Assembly (NCBI GenBank): GCA_018672475.1
Contig: JABHFS010000168.1
Location: 1-64,000 of the forward strand
DNA length: 64,000 nt
Direction of reading: 5' to 3'
From: Gemmatimonadota bacterium
GTDB lineage: Bacteria > Latescibacterota > UBA2968 > UBA8231
Shown here: in pieces, positions 10,228-21,000 of the stretch
How positions within the stretch are numbered: the first letter of the stretch is position 1
Layout: each line of letters begins with the position of its first letter
Notes under the pieces: model-generated
Seen by the model: the letters and a program-made list of their open reading frames with translations, nothing else
Told to the model about the DNA's origin: nothing
The model's database searches: none
Translations under genes and position numbers: made by a program

Positions 10228-10814
10228 GCTGCCAAATAACCCAACTCGACCGCCTCATCAATCATCCGGCGCGCATAGGCCCACAACGCCGGCGCGCCTT
10301 CGCCGATATGTTCGTTGCGCGCGATCACTTGGGCCTTTTTAACCCCGTGCCGCCGCCACGCGGCCCCCTCGCCATGAAAATTGAGTAATAGCGGCTGTAG
10401 TCGGTCGAGCGCAGCGGCATAACGAGCCTCGGGGCTCTGCCGCAACTCGAACTCATCCCACAATGCGCGCATAGCGCCGGCCTGGTCCGTCGGCAAGAGC
10501 CCAAAAAGCCGGTCGGCCGCCTTTTGTTCGCGTTCTTCCTTATCCAGGTTCGCCACCTCGTCGTAGGCGAAGGTGTCGCCCGCGTCGATCTCTACCACGT
10601 CGTGGATCAACAACATCTTGAGCACCTTGAGCAAATCGACCTTAGCACTGGCGTGCTCGACGAGCAAAACGGCCATCAGGCTCAAATGCCACGAATGCTC
10701 GGCGTCGTTTTCAGGGCGCCGGTCGCCGAGCAGTAAGGTCTGGCGAAAAACCTGCTTAAGTTTCTCAGTTTCAAGAATAAAAGCCAACTGTGTTTCGAGG
10801 CGATCAACTTCCAT
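10224..10814 (-). CDS. HD domain-containing hydrolase (YfbR/HDDC2-like)
   Basis: RPENDAEHSWHLSLMAVLL ... LLIHDVVEIDAGDTFAYD: HD-domain metal ligands. Confidence 0.88.
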   Translation of the reverse strand: MEVDRLETQLAFILETEKLKQVFRQTLLLGDRRPENDAEHSWHLSLMAVLLVEHASAKVDLLKVLKMLLIHDVVEIDAGDTFAYDEVANLDKEEREQKAADRLFGLLPTDQAGAMRALWDEFELRQSPEARYAAALDRLQPLLLNFHGEGAAWRRHGVKKAQVIARNEHIGEGAPALWAYARRMIDEAVELGYLAA

Positions 10815-10862
10815 CTATCGCTCCTGCAGATTTTTTGCTTAGTATTAAAAGAAACCTGAAAG

Positions 10863-11723
10863 ATGAAAATGAGACCAAAACCGCTCAAAGTCCAATCCGA
10901 AAACCAGTGGTTCCAACGCGCCGAGGTGTTGCAACGCAACCGCAAGAAGCGCAACCAGCACCGGCAATTCCTTGTCGAAGGCGTGCATTCGCTCAACGCC
11001 CTCGTCGCCAACAACGCCTGGGCCATCGAAGCCCTGCTCTACACCCCCGACCGGCGGCTCTCCGATTGGGCGAGCGCAATCCTCGAGACCGCACCCGCTC
11101 GCCATCACTTAGAGCTAAGTGCCCAACTCATGGACAAACTCAGCGATAAAGACGAGCCGTCAGAGCTTATCGCCATCGTCGATATGCCCACCGACGATCC
11201 CGCTCGCATCCCCATTAAGCGCGACGCCTTTATCGTGCTCGCCGACCGCCCGCAAAACCCCGGCAACCTCGGCACCCTGATCCGCTCCTGTGAGGCCTTC
11301 GGTGCACACGGTCTCATCGTCACCGGCCACGCCTGCGATCTCTACGACCCGCCCACTCTGCGCGCTGCAACCGGCGCACTTTTCGGACTAGCCACGACAC
11401 ATATCTTTTCTCAGGATGACCTCAATACGTGGTTAGAACAACTCCGCCAACAGGCCCCGGGCCTGCAAATGATCGGCACCAGCGCGCACGGCGAAACCAG
11501 GCTCGCCCACTGCCCCTTCACCGCACCGACCCTGCTGGTCATCGGCAACGAGGTCGTCGGCCTGAGTCGCCGTATACGCGAACTCTGCGACTGGGTCGGG
11601 TCGATCCCGATGTCGGGGCAGATTCCCTCGCTGAATATGGCCAGCGCCGCGACAGTGTGTCTCTATGAGGTTCAGCGGCAACGGATGGAGATTCCGGGTG
11701 TAATTCAAGCTACAGATCCGTAG
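10863..11723 (+). CDS. TrmH/SpoU-family RNA methyltransferase
   Basis: VLADRPQNPGNLGTLIRSCEAFGAHGLIVTG ... LLVIGNEVVGLS ... IPMSGQIPSLNMASAATVCLYE. Confidence 0.93.
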   Translation: MKMRPKPLKVQSENQWFQRAEVLQRNRKKRNQHRQFLVEGVHSLNALVANNAWAIEALLYTPDRRLSDWASAILETAPARHHLELSAQLMDKLSDKDEPSELIAIVDMPTDDPARIPIKRDAFIVLADRPQNPGNLGTLIRSCEAFGAHGLIVTGHACDLYDPPTLRAATGALFGLATTHIFSQDDLNTWLEQLRQQAPGLQMIGTSAHGETRLAHCPFTAPTLLVIGNEVVGLSRRIRELCDWVGSIPMSGQIPSLNMASAATVCLYEVQRQRMEIPGVIQATDP

Positions 11724-11812
11724 AGAAGTCTCTTTATATTCTGCTACGGGTAAATACCTAACGCACTTCAGGCATTCGTCTCATATCGTTTGGTTAGGCG
11801 ACGTACCATTGG

Positions 11813-12288
11813 GATGGGCATGACCTTTCGGCCTAGCTGAGAGATGAAAGCCCACGTGAAATACCTCGCCGCTTCTGGCAATGGAATTTCTTCTATCCCG
11901 ATATTGCAACCAATGCGGCTGTACGTAAAGAAGATTGAAAACTCGTGCGACCGATGATTTTGGGCACACGTTTTTATGCCAATGAAGATCTATATGTTTC
12001 ACAAGAGAGAGAACGCGGCGCGAGCGGCAGCTTTTATTGAAGCGGATATTAAACACAAAGAAAACCCCTCTTCTGTAGTGGATCTTCTTCCCATTTCCCG
12101 GCTCAAAGACTTCCCCCCAGAAAAGCCAGAGCTATATAATCTTTCTGCAGATCCGGGCGAAAAAAACAATCTGTGCAAGACAGCATCCGGACCGTGTCCA
12201 CAAGATGCTTCGCAATCTATACACTTGGTTTGAACGCGTTAAGACCGAGCGAAAGTCTATAGACGACCCTCTCTACTCCAGGTTTTGA
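11813..12288 (+). pseudogene. Decayed C-terminal fragment of a sulfatase (arylsulfatase-like)
   Basis: Frame a: FWQWNFFYPDIATNAAVRKED*KLVRPMILGTRFYANEDLYVSQERE; shift to frame b: ARAAAFIEADIKHKENPSSVVDLLPISRLKDFPPEKPELYNLSADPGEKNNL; shift to frame c: ARQHPDRVHKMLRNLYTWFERVKTERKSIDDPLYSRF*. ELYNLSADPGEKNNLA is typical of sulfatase C-termini. Confidence 0.75.
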
Positions 12289-12316
12289 CAATATCCTAAA
12301 TACGTCGGCTACCCCT

Positions 12317-15300
12317 CTACTTCACCAACGTCATCCGCCGAACCTGCAGCGACTCACCCACCTTTACCCGGTAGAAGTAGATGCCCGAACCGACCTGGCG
12401 GCCGGCTGCGTCGTCGCCAGTCCACACCGCGCGGTGATAACCCGGCTGCACCGATTCCTGTACCAGCACTTTCACCCGCTGCCCGATCGCGTTAAAAATC
12501 TCTACCGAGGTCGGCACCATGCCAGCGCCAAAGGCCGGCACGGAAAAGGGGATCGTCGTCGACGGGTTGAACGGGTTGGGATAGTTTTGCGATAGTGCGA
12601 AATCGTCCGGCACCGCCAATAGGCTCGGGTCGCGCAAAAACTCCAACGGCGCCGACTCGTAGGCCGAGCTAATCAATCGCCCATCTTGCAAGCTCAGTGA
12701 CTCGGGGAAACCGTCCTGGTGCAGACGCACCTTCACCCGCAACAGCTCACCGTCGCCCGCCGCCGACCAAACCTTGCCATAGCGCGCCCCGGCCACCCTG
12801 ATACGGCCCTCGTCTTCCTGCAAGCGCTGAAACGCCCCCTGCGGGTTGCCGGCGAAAACCGCGCCTGGCTCTACTTCGCCGACTACGCTCATATCAAAGG
12901 GATCATAGCTGAATTCCATCTCATAACCGGCCAGATCACCCAGGCCGCGCGCCATAAAGACCAGCTCGACCTCCTCGCCTGCGCGCCACTCGCCCGCGAA
13001 ATCCGGCGCAATCACTTCCAGCGCCGAGCCGGTGTTCGACGTTGCCACGGCCCGCTTGTAGACCGGCGGTGCGCCGAAACCGGTGCTATTGCTGATATTC
13101 GAAGCCACCATCGACAAATCCTCGATCCCCACGCGACCGTCGTTGGTCACATCCGCCTGCGCGAAGTTGGCCAAAGCCGTATTGGTGCCCCAGGCCGCGT
13201 CAATGGTATTGACGTCGTCCTCGTCTATCTCGTTGTCACCGGTCGCGTCGCCGCCCTTGAGTAGGCGGCCGCCCTGTTCGAGCAGGAAAGACTTGTCACC
13301 GCGTATGTCGGAGGAGAAAAAACCGCTACTGGCGCTCAGCGTGATCGTTTCGCCGTTGCGTATGGCCAGCGTATCCGTGCGCCCGCTCAGGTGACTGGAG
13401 TCCTTGACCGTCAGCACATAACGGCCAGCCGGAATGTACCCCAACATCAATCCCCCCGAGCTAGTCGTCAAAACTTCAACCGTATCCGTCGTCGAGGCCT
13501 GCGTGTCGTTCGCGCCGATAAAGGTCGCGTCCGTGATATCGATGGTACTGCCCGGCAGCCGCAAATGAACGTCGAGCAAGGTGCTGTGGTCGCCGTTGCC
13601 CTGCGTGCGTCCTTCTAAAAGCACGGTAGCCAAAAGTCGTCCCCTGGCCACCGATTGTACTTTAGCATTTTGCACCGAGAGTCCCGTGCTCTGCTTTAGC
13701 CCGTTCGACGAACCGGTCATGCTCAACGCCGCCTCCGATGCATCAAAAACTATATTGTGGACGCCGCTGAACCCGCTCTGCACCGCGACCTGGAACGAAG
13801 CCAGTCGTTTCTGGTCGCCACCAGAGCCGACGATCTCGCCGCCGGTCTTATTTTTGGTGAAACGCACCTTGGTGCCCGAGCTGGTATTCTCAACAATGAC
13901 GCCGCCGCTGAACACCTCGCCAAAATCAGTAAAAGGGCTGCCTGAATTGATCACCGAAAAATTACTCGAACCTAGGTCGATAATCGCGCTGATCGATTCG
14001 ATCGACTGGTTATTCGACTGCACCAGAATTTCGAAAGTCAACGTATCTCCTGATGAGGCTAATAATTTATTCGGGCTCAACGACAAGAGCGGCGTCGAAC
14101 CGGTTCCCGTGCCAACGACCAGCTCATTGGAGGACTTGCTCACCCGCCCGAGCGTATTATCCGAAAACGTCGCGTCGGCGCTAATGCCGGCATATACCGT
14201 ATAGACCCCTATAGGCATCGTGAAGGTGCTGGTCTTGGTGTCCCAATTCAGCGAGTCACCGCCGCTTTCGCGCAACGCGTTGATCGTGCCCGAGGCCGTG
14301 CCGTCGCTGCTATTGAGAATAAACGCGTTGCCACCGCCATTGTCGACATCGGCTTCTAGGCCCTGCAATGTAGTATAATTGCTATTGGCAGCCGCGTAGA
14401 TCCGGACATATGCATCGTCGGTACCCGAGGCATCGTCGACCATATAGTCGTCCCACTCGAAGCGCAGTATATCGCCCTGGCTGATACCCGGCAATCGCGT
14501 ATTGAGCTGAATGAAAGGATTGTGGGTGATCGTCAGCGAACCACCGCGCACCACATTGGTATTGCCCGATCCATCGGTCGTCACCGCGTAGAGCCAGACC
14601 TGGCGGTCGCTTTTGGGCACCGCGTTGGGCGGGTTGCGCAGGTCCCAGACATACATATCGGCTTTGCCGTCGCTATTTTCTGTCAAGCCGCTGATGATCA
14701 ACTGAGTATCGGTGTCACCGGTCAACGAGGTCGAGGAAGCCCCCGCCTCGGTCGAATGGTCAATCGTCGAGGGATTGTCAGTGGTAAAATACAGCACGAC
14801 GCTCGCGTCATGGTCCAGGTCCTTGTCGCCCGGCCCTTTTTGCCACTGGATCGTATAAACCGGCTGCGACCCGGAATCAATACTGCGCTGGGTATCCTTA
14901 GCCGGATCGTAGAAGGTGAAGGCCGGCGAGTGCTTGACCACCAGCGCCATACTGCTATTGTCAACGCTGACGCTGATCGAATCGGTGGCCACCGCGTAGA
15001 GGTAGTAGTTGCCTTCGGCCACCAGCGGCGAGCTGACATCCCAGGAGAATTCCTTGTCGTGGGTGCTCATCGTCGTCGCGTCGGTAATCGCCGTGCCCCG
15101 GGTCCCGGACAGGCTTTTGCCTAGGACGAATTCCTGCCGCGGATAATTGCCCGTTGCCGAAACCGTGGTAATGCCGCTAACTGAGGCGTAAAACAACTGC
15201 ACCCGCGCCTCGCTGTCGTAGTCGACGACGCTAAAATCGAGGTCGTAAGGGCTGGCCTTGATCCCGGTACGCACCCCAGTGTCGACGGTGTCGGCGACGA

Positions 15301-18001
15301 TCGGATCGATCTGTTGGATCACTGGCCTGTGGAGCAAAGTCAGCACACCGGAGCTAACGGCAAAAACCGGTGGATTTTTTTGGTCGTCACCGACGACATA
15401 TATATAATAGCTGCCACTGGGCACCCGCAGGATCGAAGCAAAGAGTGAGCTTTTGAGCGCCGTCGGCGGGTCGTCCCAGGTATAGGTCTGGCCGGCCCCC
15501 TCGGTCAGATCATTGGTCCCCGACGAGTTGACCGTACTAACATCATTTTCATCTACGATCAAAGTGCCGAAGATGCGGATATCCTGTACGGTCTTCAGGC
15601 CATTGGTCGGATAGGCATAGAGCGCCAGCTTGAGATTGCCGCCCAGACTGTCGTCGCCGTCCTCGGCGCTGTACTCAATAGAAAAAGAAGTGTTGGCCAA
15701 GTCACTGACACCGTCGGGCTGAGCCACCGAAACCGTCGGCGCGGAATTGGCAGTGACAATATTGATGTCGGCACCGAGCAAAAAGTAGCTGCCGGCCGCG
15801 ACAAACGATCCACTCGGATCCGTTCCCACCGTCACGGTGCGGGCGCCCAACCCAGTCCCCACAGCGCTGGCGGTCGAATTCGTCACGGCCTGGAGATTCG
15901 TCGATGAATCGCTGCCGAGCACATTGAGCTTGACTAACAGGCCGATCTTGTCATCGTCATCACCCCACTCGTTCAGCGAAGAAGTGTCTTCGTTGGTCAG
16001 CCCCTCGTAAAATTTGTCGTCGTCGGCCAGGCTGCTGCCGACGGTCTCCCAATCCCCGGCCAGAAAGCCGTCCGAAAGATTGGCCTGCGCGCCAAGCCCC
16101 GTGCCATTTTGCGAGTCGGCGACATGTACGTAGATCGGGTTGTCCGCCATCGGCGCGGAGATATTTTGGGCGTTAACCGGCGTATAAGATAGCGTGTACT
16201 GGTAGGCCCCGACCGGAATCGAGTCATCCTCATAAGTAGAAGTCTGGCCCAGCACTTTGAAGTAGGAGTGATGATTGACATCGGACACCGCGTTGATACC
16301 GAACCCCTCGCCGGTGCCCCCGGCAAAGGCCAGGTAGATATTACTCTCGTCCGGGTGCTGCGCCAGCGCAGGGCTCAACAGATGGATATCAGTAGTCGCA
16401 ATACCGTCCTCGGTGCCGGTGCCGTCCGAATCGTCGTCGGCAACCTTCTCGGGCAACGTCCAGCTGGTACCGTTATATCGCGCGTAATAGATGTCGTGCT
16501 CACCCGCCGATGCCGTGGCGTTCGCACCAACGAACGAAAAACCGGCGCTGAAGGCGATATGCAGATCACCACGGTCATCCTGACGATCATCAACGACCGC
16601 GGCGACACGTTCGGTTATCGTCCAATCTAGCTCGGCGTTATAGGCGGTGCCGTCGGCAAAAAGCGCCGGCGAAGCCGTCTTCCAGATCGACGCGGCCGTG
16701 CCCCAAGTCGCGTTGACACCCACCGCCCCGGAGTCGGAGTAGGTGTTGAACCAAACCCCTTCGAACGGAGTTCCGTTGGCGAACTTGAACACCGAATAGA
16801 CCTGGTCCGGCAGGCGCTTGCGGTCGACGACCAGCGCCGGAAAATAGAAATGTGCTGCTTCCTCGACGCCATTATTGACCTCGTCATCGAAGGTAGCGAT
16901 GGCCGATCCGTCGGCATTCTGGCTCCACCCCGCCGCACTCACGTCCAACCAAGTATTATCGGTGGCCAAGCGCTTGTGCTCAATCCGATCGTCGTTATCG
17001 TTGAAGTAGACCATGTGCAACGCGTCGCCGTCGCCCACCGCCAACTCTTGCCCGGTAGCCCGGTCGGCATCGATCGTTAACCGAATGCCCCCAGTGCCCG
17101 CGGTGCCCGACTCGCCGATCGGCAAGACGGAGAACGGCGAGGTGAAGGAATTGACCTTCGCCAGCATGATATCGTCGCCGCCCGTGCCCGCGCTTGACCC
17201 GCGCACATAGCTGATAAACATATTGTCGCGGTCGTCGACGACCATGCGCGGAAAAGCGCTATTGCGGCCTTCCACCGCGCCGGTCACTTTGGTGTCGTTG
17301 ACCTGGATCGGCGTCTCCCAAGTGCCACCGCCGTCGGTCGAATAGGCCAAGTAGATATTTTTCTGGCGCTCGTGGTCAGCGGTCGAGACAAAACTGTAGA
17401 CAATGCGTGGCTGACCGCCACTGTCGACCTCGAGATCGAGCGTCGAGAAGGAGGTGCCGGTGCCGGCGACATTGGTCGAAAGCAGGTGGTAGGTAATATT
17501 GCCGGTAACAGCCACCGCAGTATCGAAAGTACCGCCGCCGTCGAAGCTGCGCGCATACATCACCCGATAAAGAGGCGTAGCACCGCCCGTATAGGGCACT
17601 GACGAGCCCGTCGCCGTCGTGGTCTGCTCAATCCAGGCCATATGAATAGCCGGATGCGTGGCGGAACTGGTGAAACCCGGCGCCGGAGTGTTGTCGTTAA
17701 CGCCGAAGGGCACCACATCAACCATCGCGATATCCACTTGCATGCCGTCGGTGTCGGTCGAACCGACCTGGTCGCTCTTTTCGACGCCGTGGAAGTGGCC
17801 AACGACCGGATACTCATACGTCGCCGCCTGGTCTAAATCGACGCGCAAGCTAACCTGGCTGCCGACAACAAAGTCGGCCTTAGTCGTGCTGTCATGGGGC
17901 GAGAAACCCACCGGAGTCTTATTCTCGAAGACCGGTTTGGCCGCTTGCACCGCGCCGACCGCCACTAGCGCCAATAGGAGATGTAATAACCCGCGGCGCA
18001 T
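12317..18001 (-). CDS. Large secreted multidomain protein: BNR-like N-terminal region, Ig/cohesin-like segments, dockerin-like repeat, FlgD/T9SS-type C-terminal sorting domain
   Basis: Track ORF extends to 18109, but MRRGLLHLLLALVAVGAVQA is a signal peptide starting at 18001, in an ATGA overlap with the upstream stop. C-terminus LSQNYPNPFNPSTTIPFSV...GYHRAVWTGDDAAGRQVGSGIYFYRVKVGESLQVRRMTLVK. Confidence 0.85.
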   Translation of the reverse strand: MRRGLLHLLLALVAVGAVQAAKPVFENKTPVGFSPHDSTTKADFVVGSQVSLRVDLDQAATYEYPVVGHFHGVEKSDQVGSTDTDGMQVDIAMVDVVPFGVNDNTPAPGFTSSATHPAIHMAWIEQTTTATGSSVPYTGGATPLYRVMYARSFDGGGTFDTAVAVTGNITYHLLSTNVAGTGTSFSTLDLEVDSGGQPRIVYSFVSTADHERQKNIYLAYSTDGGGTWETPIQVNDTKVTGAVEGRNSAFPRMVVDDRDNMFISYVRGSSAGTGGDDIMLAKVNSFTSPFSVLPIGESGTAGTGGIRLTIDADRATGQELAVGDGDALHMVYFNDNDDRIEHKRLATDNTWLDVSAAGWSQNADGSAIATFDDEVNNGVEEAAHFYFPALVVDRKRLPDQVYSVFKFANGTPFEGVWFNTYSDSGAVGVNATWGTAASIWKTASPALFADGTAYNAELDWTITERVAAVVDDRQDDRGDLHIAFSAGFSFVGANATASAGEHDIYYARYNGTSWTLPEKVADDDSDGTGTEDGIATTDIHLLSPALAQHPDESNIYLAFAGGTGEGFGINAVSDVNHHSYFKVLGQTSTYEDDSIPVGAYQYTLSYTPVNAQNISAPMADNPIYVHVADSQNGTGLGAQANLSDGFLAGDWETVGSSLADDDKFYEGLTNEDTSSLNEWGDDDDKIGLLVKLNVLGSDSSTNLQAVTNSTASAVGTGLGARTVTVGTDPSGSFVAAGSYFLLGADINIVTANSAPTVSVAQPDGVSDLANTSFSIEYSAEDGDDSLGGNLKLALYAYPTNGLKTVQDIRIFGTLIVDENDVSTVNSSGTNDLTEGAGQTYTWDDPPTALKSSLFASILRVPSGSYYIYVVGDDQKNPPVFAVSSGVLTLLHRPVIQQIDPIVADTVDTGVRTGIKASPYDLDFSVVDYDSEARVQLFYASVSGITTVSATGNYPRQEFVLGKSLSGTRGTAITDATTMSTHDKEFSWDVSSPLVAEGNYYLYAVATDSISVSVDNSSMALVVKHSPAFTFYDPAKDTQRSIDSGSQPVYTIQWQKGPGDKDLDHDASVVLYFTTDNPSTIDHSTEAGASSTSLTGDTDTQLIISGLTENSDGKADMYVWDLRNPPNAVPKSDRQVWLYAVTTDGSGNTNVVRGGSLTITHNPFIQLNTRLPGISQGDILRFEWDDYMVDDASGTDDAYVRIYAAANSNYTTLQGLEADVDNGGGNAFILNSSDGTASGTINALRESGGDSLNWDTKTSTFTMPIGVYTVYAGISADATFSDNTLGRVSKSSNELVVGTGTGSTPLLSLSPNKLLASSGDTLTFEILVQSNNQSIESISAIIDLGSSNFSVINSGSPFTDFGEVFSGGVIVENTSSGTKVRFTKNKTGGEIVGSGGDQKRLASFQVAVQSGFSGVHNIVFDASEAALSMTGSSNGLKQSTGLSVQNAKVQSVARGRLLATVLLEGRTQGNGDHSTLLDVHLRLPGSTIDITDATFIGANDTQASTTDTVEVLTTSSGGLMLGYIPAGRYVLTVKDSSHLSGRTDTLAIRNGETITLSASSGFFSSDIRGDKSFLLEQGGRLLKGGDATGDNEIDEDDVNTIDAAWGTNTALANFAQADVTNDGRVGIEDLSMVASNISNSTGFGAPPVYKRAVATSNTGSALEVIAPDFAGEWRAGEEVELVFMARGLGDLAGYEMEFSYDPFDMSVVGEVEPGAVFAGNPQGAFQRLQEDEGRIRVAGARYGKVWSAAGDGELLRVKVRLHQDGFPESLSLQDGRLISSAYESAPLEFLRDPSLLAVPDDFALSQNYPNPFNPSTTIPFSVPAFGAGMVPTSVEIFNAIGQRVKVLVQESVQPGYHRAVWTGDDAAGRQVGSGIYFYRVKVGESLQVRRMTLVK
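13078..13262 (-). other. Dockerin-like duplicated calcium-loop segment
   Basis: GGDATGDNEIDEDDVNTIDAAWGTNTALANFAQADVTNDGRVGIEDLSMVASN. Confidence 0.75.
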
Positions 18002-21000
18002 CACTTGACCAGCGTCATTTTCCGGGTCTGGCGAAACTGACCACTTTCGAGCAGGTAGAAATACACCCCAGCTCCGGCCTGATAACCCTCGTCGTTGCGG
18101 CCATCCCACGCCAAGCGGTGATACCCGGCTTCAATCTGACTGTTCAGCAGAGTGCGCACCCGCTGGCCGAGAACATTGAAGACCGAGAGCCGCACCTGGG
18201 CCCTGCTCGGCAGCGCGAAGGGGATACTGGTACTGGGGTTAAAGGGGTTGGGGAAGTTCTGTTCCAGATCGGGCCTGAGCGGCAATAGCGCCTGCGCCAA
18301 ACTACCCTGCCAGCGCAGATCCTCGCGCTCATAGGTCGAACTCAATAACACACCCTGACCCGTCCGCACCGACTGCAACGCGTCCTCGCGCAGAATCTCG
18401 AAACGCAACCTCGCCAGTGCCCCACTGCCCGCCGCCGACCACTGCTTGCCATAACGCGAGCCGATCACCTCGATCTTGCCGTCAGCGTCGGTCCGGGTCT
18501 CAAAGACCGCACCCAACGGATTGGCGGCGAAAACATCGCCTTCTTTGCTGCCATCGGCAACCAGGCGCATCGCCTGCGGGTCGAAATGCAAGTCGAATTC
18601 ATAACCGGCCAAATCATCGAGGTCGCGCACCTGCACGGCGAGTTCAATCTCCCGCCCTACCCATAAAGGCTGGCGCACGTCAAAGAGCGGCAAGATCTCA
18701 ACCGCGGCGCCCTCATTGGCGTCGACCACCGCCCGTTTGTAGACCGGCGGCGCGCCGAACCCCCTGCTATTGCCAAAATTCGACGTCGTCGCGGTCAGAT
18801 CCGCAGCCCCGACCTGGTTGTCGTTATTGAGATCAGCCTGGTGAAAGCTCGGCACAGTCGTCGTAGTACCCCAAGCGGCAATGATAATATTGACATCGTC
18901 CTCGTTAATCTCATTGTCTTCGCTGGTGTCGCCGGCGATCAGGCGCCTACCCGAGTTGGCCAGGGCCGAGGTCGGATCACCGCGCAAATCGGAACCCAAT
19001 AGGGTCACCGCCACCGTCTGTCCATTCGTCACTGTAAAGGTATCGGTGCGCCCGCTGACGTGGCTGGTGTCCTTCACTGTCAAGATATAACGCCCCGGCG
19101 GCACGCTACTCAAACTCAACGCCCCGGTCGTCAGAGCAGACTGGACCTCGATGGTGTCGCTGGTCGCGGTGACCTCGTCGTTGGCGCTCTTGTAGATCGC
19201 GTCACTGATATCTATGGTGCTGCCCGGCTGACGCAAGTGCACGTCGAGAAAAGTCTGAAAATTACTGTCGCCCAGGGTACGGCCTTCAAGTTCAATCGTC
19301 GCGGTAACCGTCCCGCGGGCTACGCGAGCGAATGACGGATCTACTAGAGTCAGCCCCTCGCTGCTATCGAAGGGATCGAGCTTGCCTTCGACACCGAGTA
19401 CGGTGCCGGCCTCGCCGGTCGCGAAAGTCATGGACGGCGCCGCCACCAAGTTGCCGGTGGGCACCAATTGGAACCGGGCCAACCGCGCCGGTTGGGTCGT
19501 GCTACCAACGACCTGCCCGAGAAAGCTCGACTTGGTAAATTTTAATTTGTTGGTACCCGGGTCAAAGCTGTTCTCGATCGGCGTCGTACCGGAAAAGATC
19601 TCGTTGAGGTCAACGAAGGGCTGCGGTCCCGTTGCCGTGCTCTGGTCAACAATCGAAAAACTAGTGCTGCTGCTGAGATTGAGCACGATCTGCACTAGAT
19701 TGATCGGGCTGGAGTGCTGCACCATCACGTCCATCGTTATCGTATCGCCCACTGCGACGACCTGGTCGGTCGGGCTGAGGCTGATATTCGGCAATGAGCC
19801 GGTACCCGAAAGGGCAAGTGCGGCTGCTGAGCGGGGCACGGTATTGGTGCCATCGGAGAAAGTCGGGTCCGCATTGATCGCCGCGTAGACAAAATAGCTA
19901 CTGCCGGCAGCACCGAAAAGTTTGGTGTTCCAATCGAAGAAATCGAGACTGTCCTCGCGAATCGAGGTAATCGTACCCGTCAATAAGCCATTCGAACTAT
20001 TGAGCAGAAAACCGGTCGCGCCGATATCGTTCTCAAGCTGCTGGTTGGTGGTAAAATTCGAGGTCGTCGAGGCATACAGCCTGATATAGGCGTCGTCGGT
20101 ACCCGAACCGTCGTCGACCAAATAATCATCCCAGGCTACGCGCAACACATCGTTCTTCTGGAAGCTGCCGTAGTCGTCGAGCTTGGAACTGAGCAGTGTG
20201 ATGTGCGGATCGTGATCCATCGTCAGCGCCCCGCCTAGTGCCACATTACTATTGCCGTTCGCATCGCGAATCACGGCGTAGAGCCAGACCTTGCGCTTGA
20301 TGCGCGGTACGTCATTGGGCGGATTCCTCAGATCCCAGACGAACATGTCGGACTTGCCTTCGGCGTCCTCGGTTAGTCCCTTGACTACAATCTGGGTATC
20401 CGAATCCTTGAGCAACGAATCGGGGAAATTCTCGTAGTTGATCGCCGCTGGGTTGTCCGTGGTAAAGTAGAAATCAATCGTCGCGTTGTTGTCGAAATCC
20501 TGGTCGCCACGGCCTTTCTGCCATTGGATCGAATAGATCGGCTGCGAGCCGGTATTGATCTTGCGGTGCGTGTCCTTCGGCGGTTCGTAGAAGGTGAACG
20601 AGGGTGAATGCTTGACCGTCAGCGCCGCATCGGACTGACCGACCGCGATATTCAGTGAATCGCTGGCCACCAAATAGATGAAATACGCATTCTCGACCAC
20701 CGTCTGCGAATCGACGAGCGCCCCGACGCGGACGGCCACCGAATCGGTGATATCCCAGGAAAAATCGGTCGCGATGCTGGTCAAGGTGTCGGTGCCGGTA
20801 ATCGGAATCGCCCGGACCCCGGACACGCTCTTGCCCAAGGTGAATTGTTGGCTAGGAAAAGTGCCGATGGTAGACACCGAGCTAAGCCCGCTCACCGACG
20901 AGTAGAATAGTTGGATCTCGGCCGTACCCTGTAGATCGAAGTCCCGCACCGTGAAATCCAAATCGTAGGGATTTGCATTCTCGCCACTGCGCACGCCGGT

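Noticed and set aside
18001-18109. N-terminal extension of the 1930-aa ORF into the upstream gene
   Set aside because: A signal peptide beginning MRRGLLHLLLALVAVGAVQA at 18001 gives a better start; the extension only overlaps the neighbour's C-terminal coding sequence.
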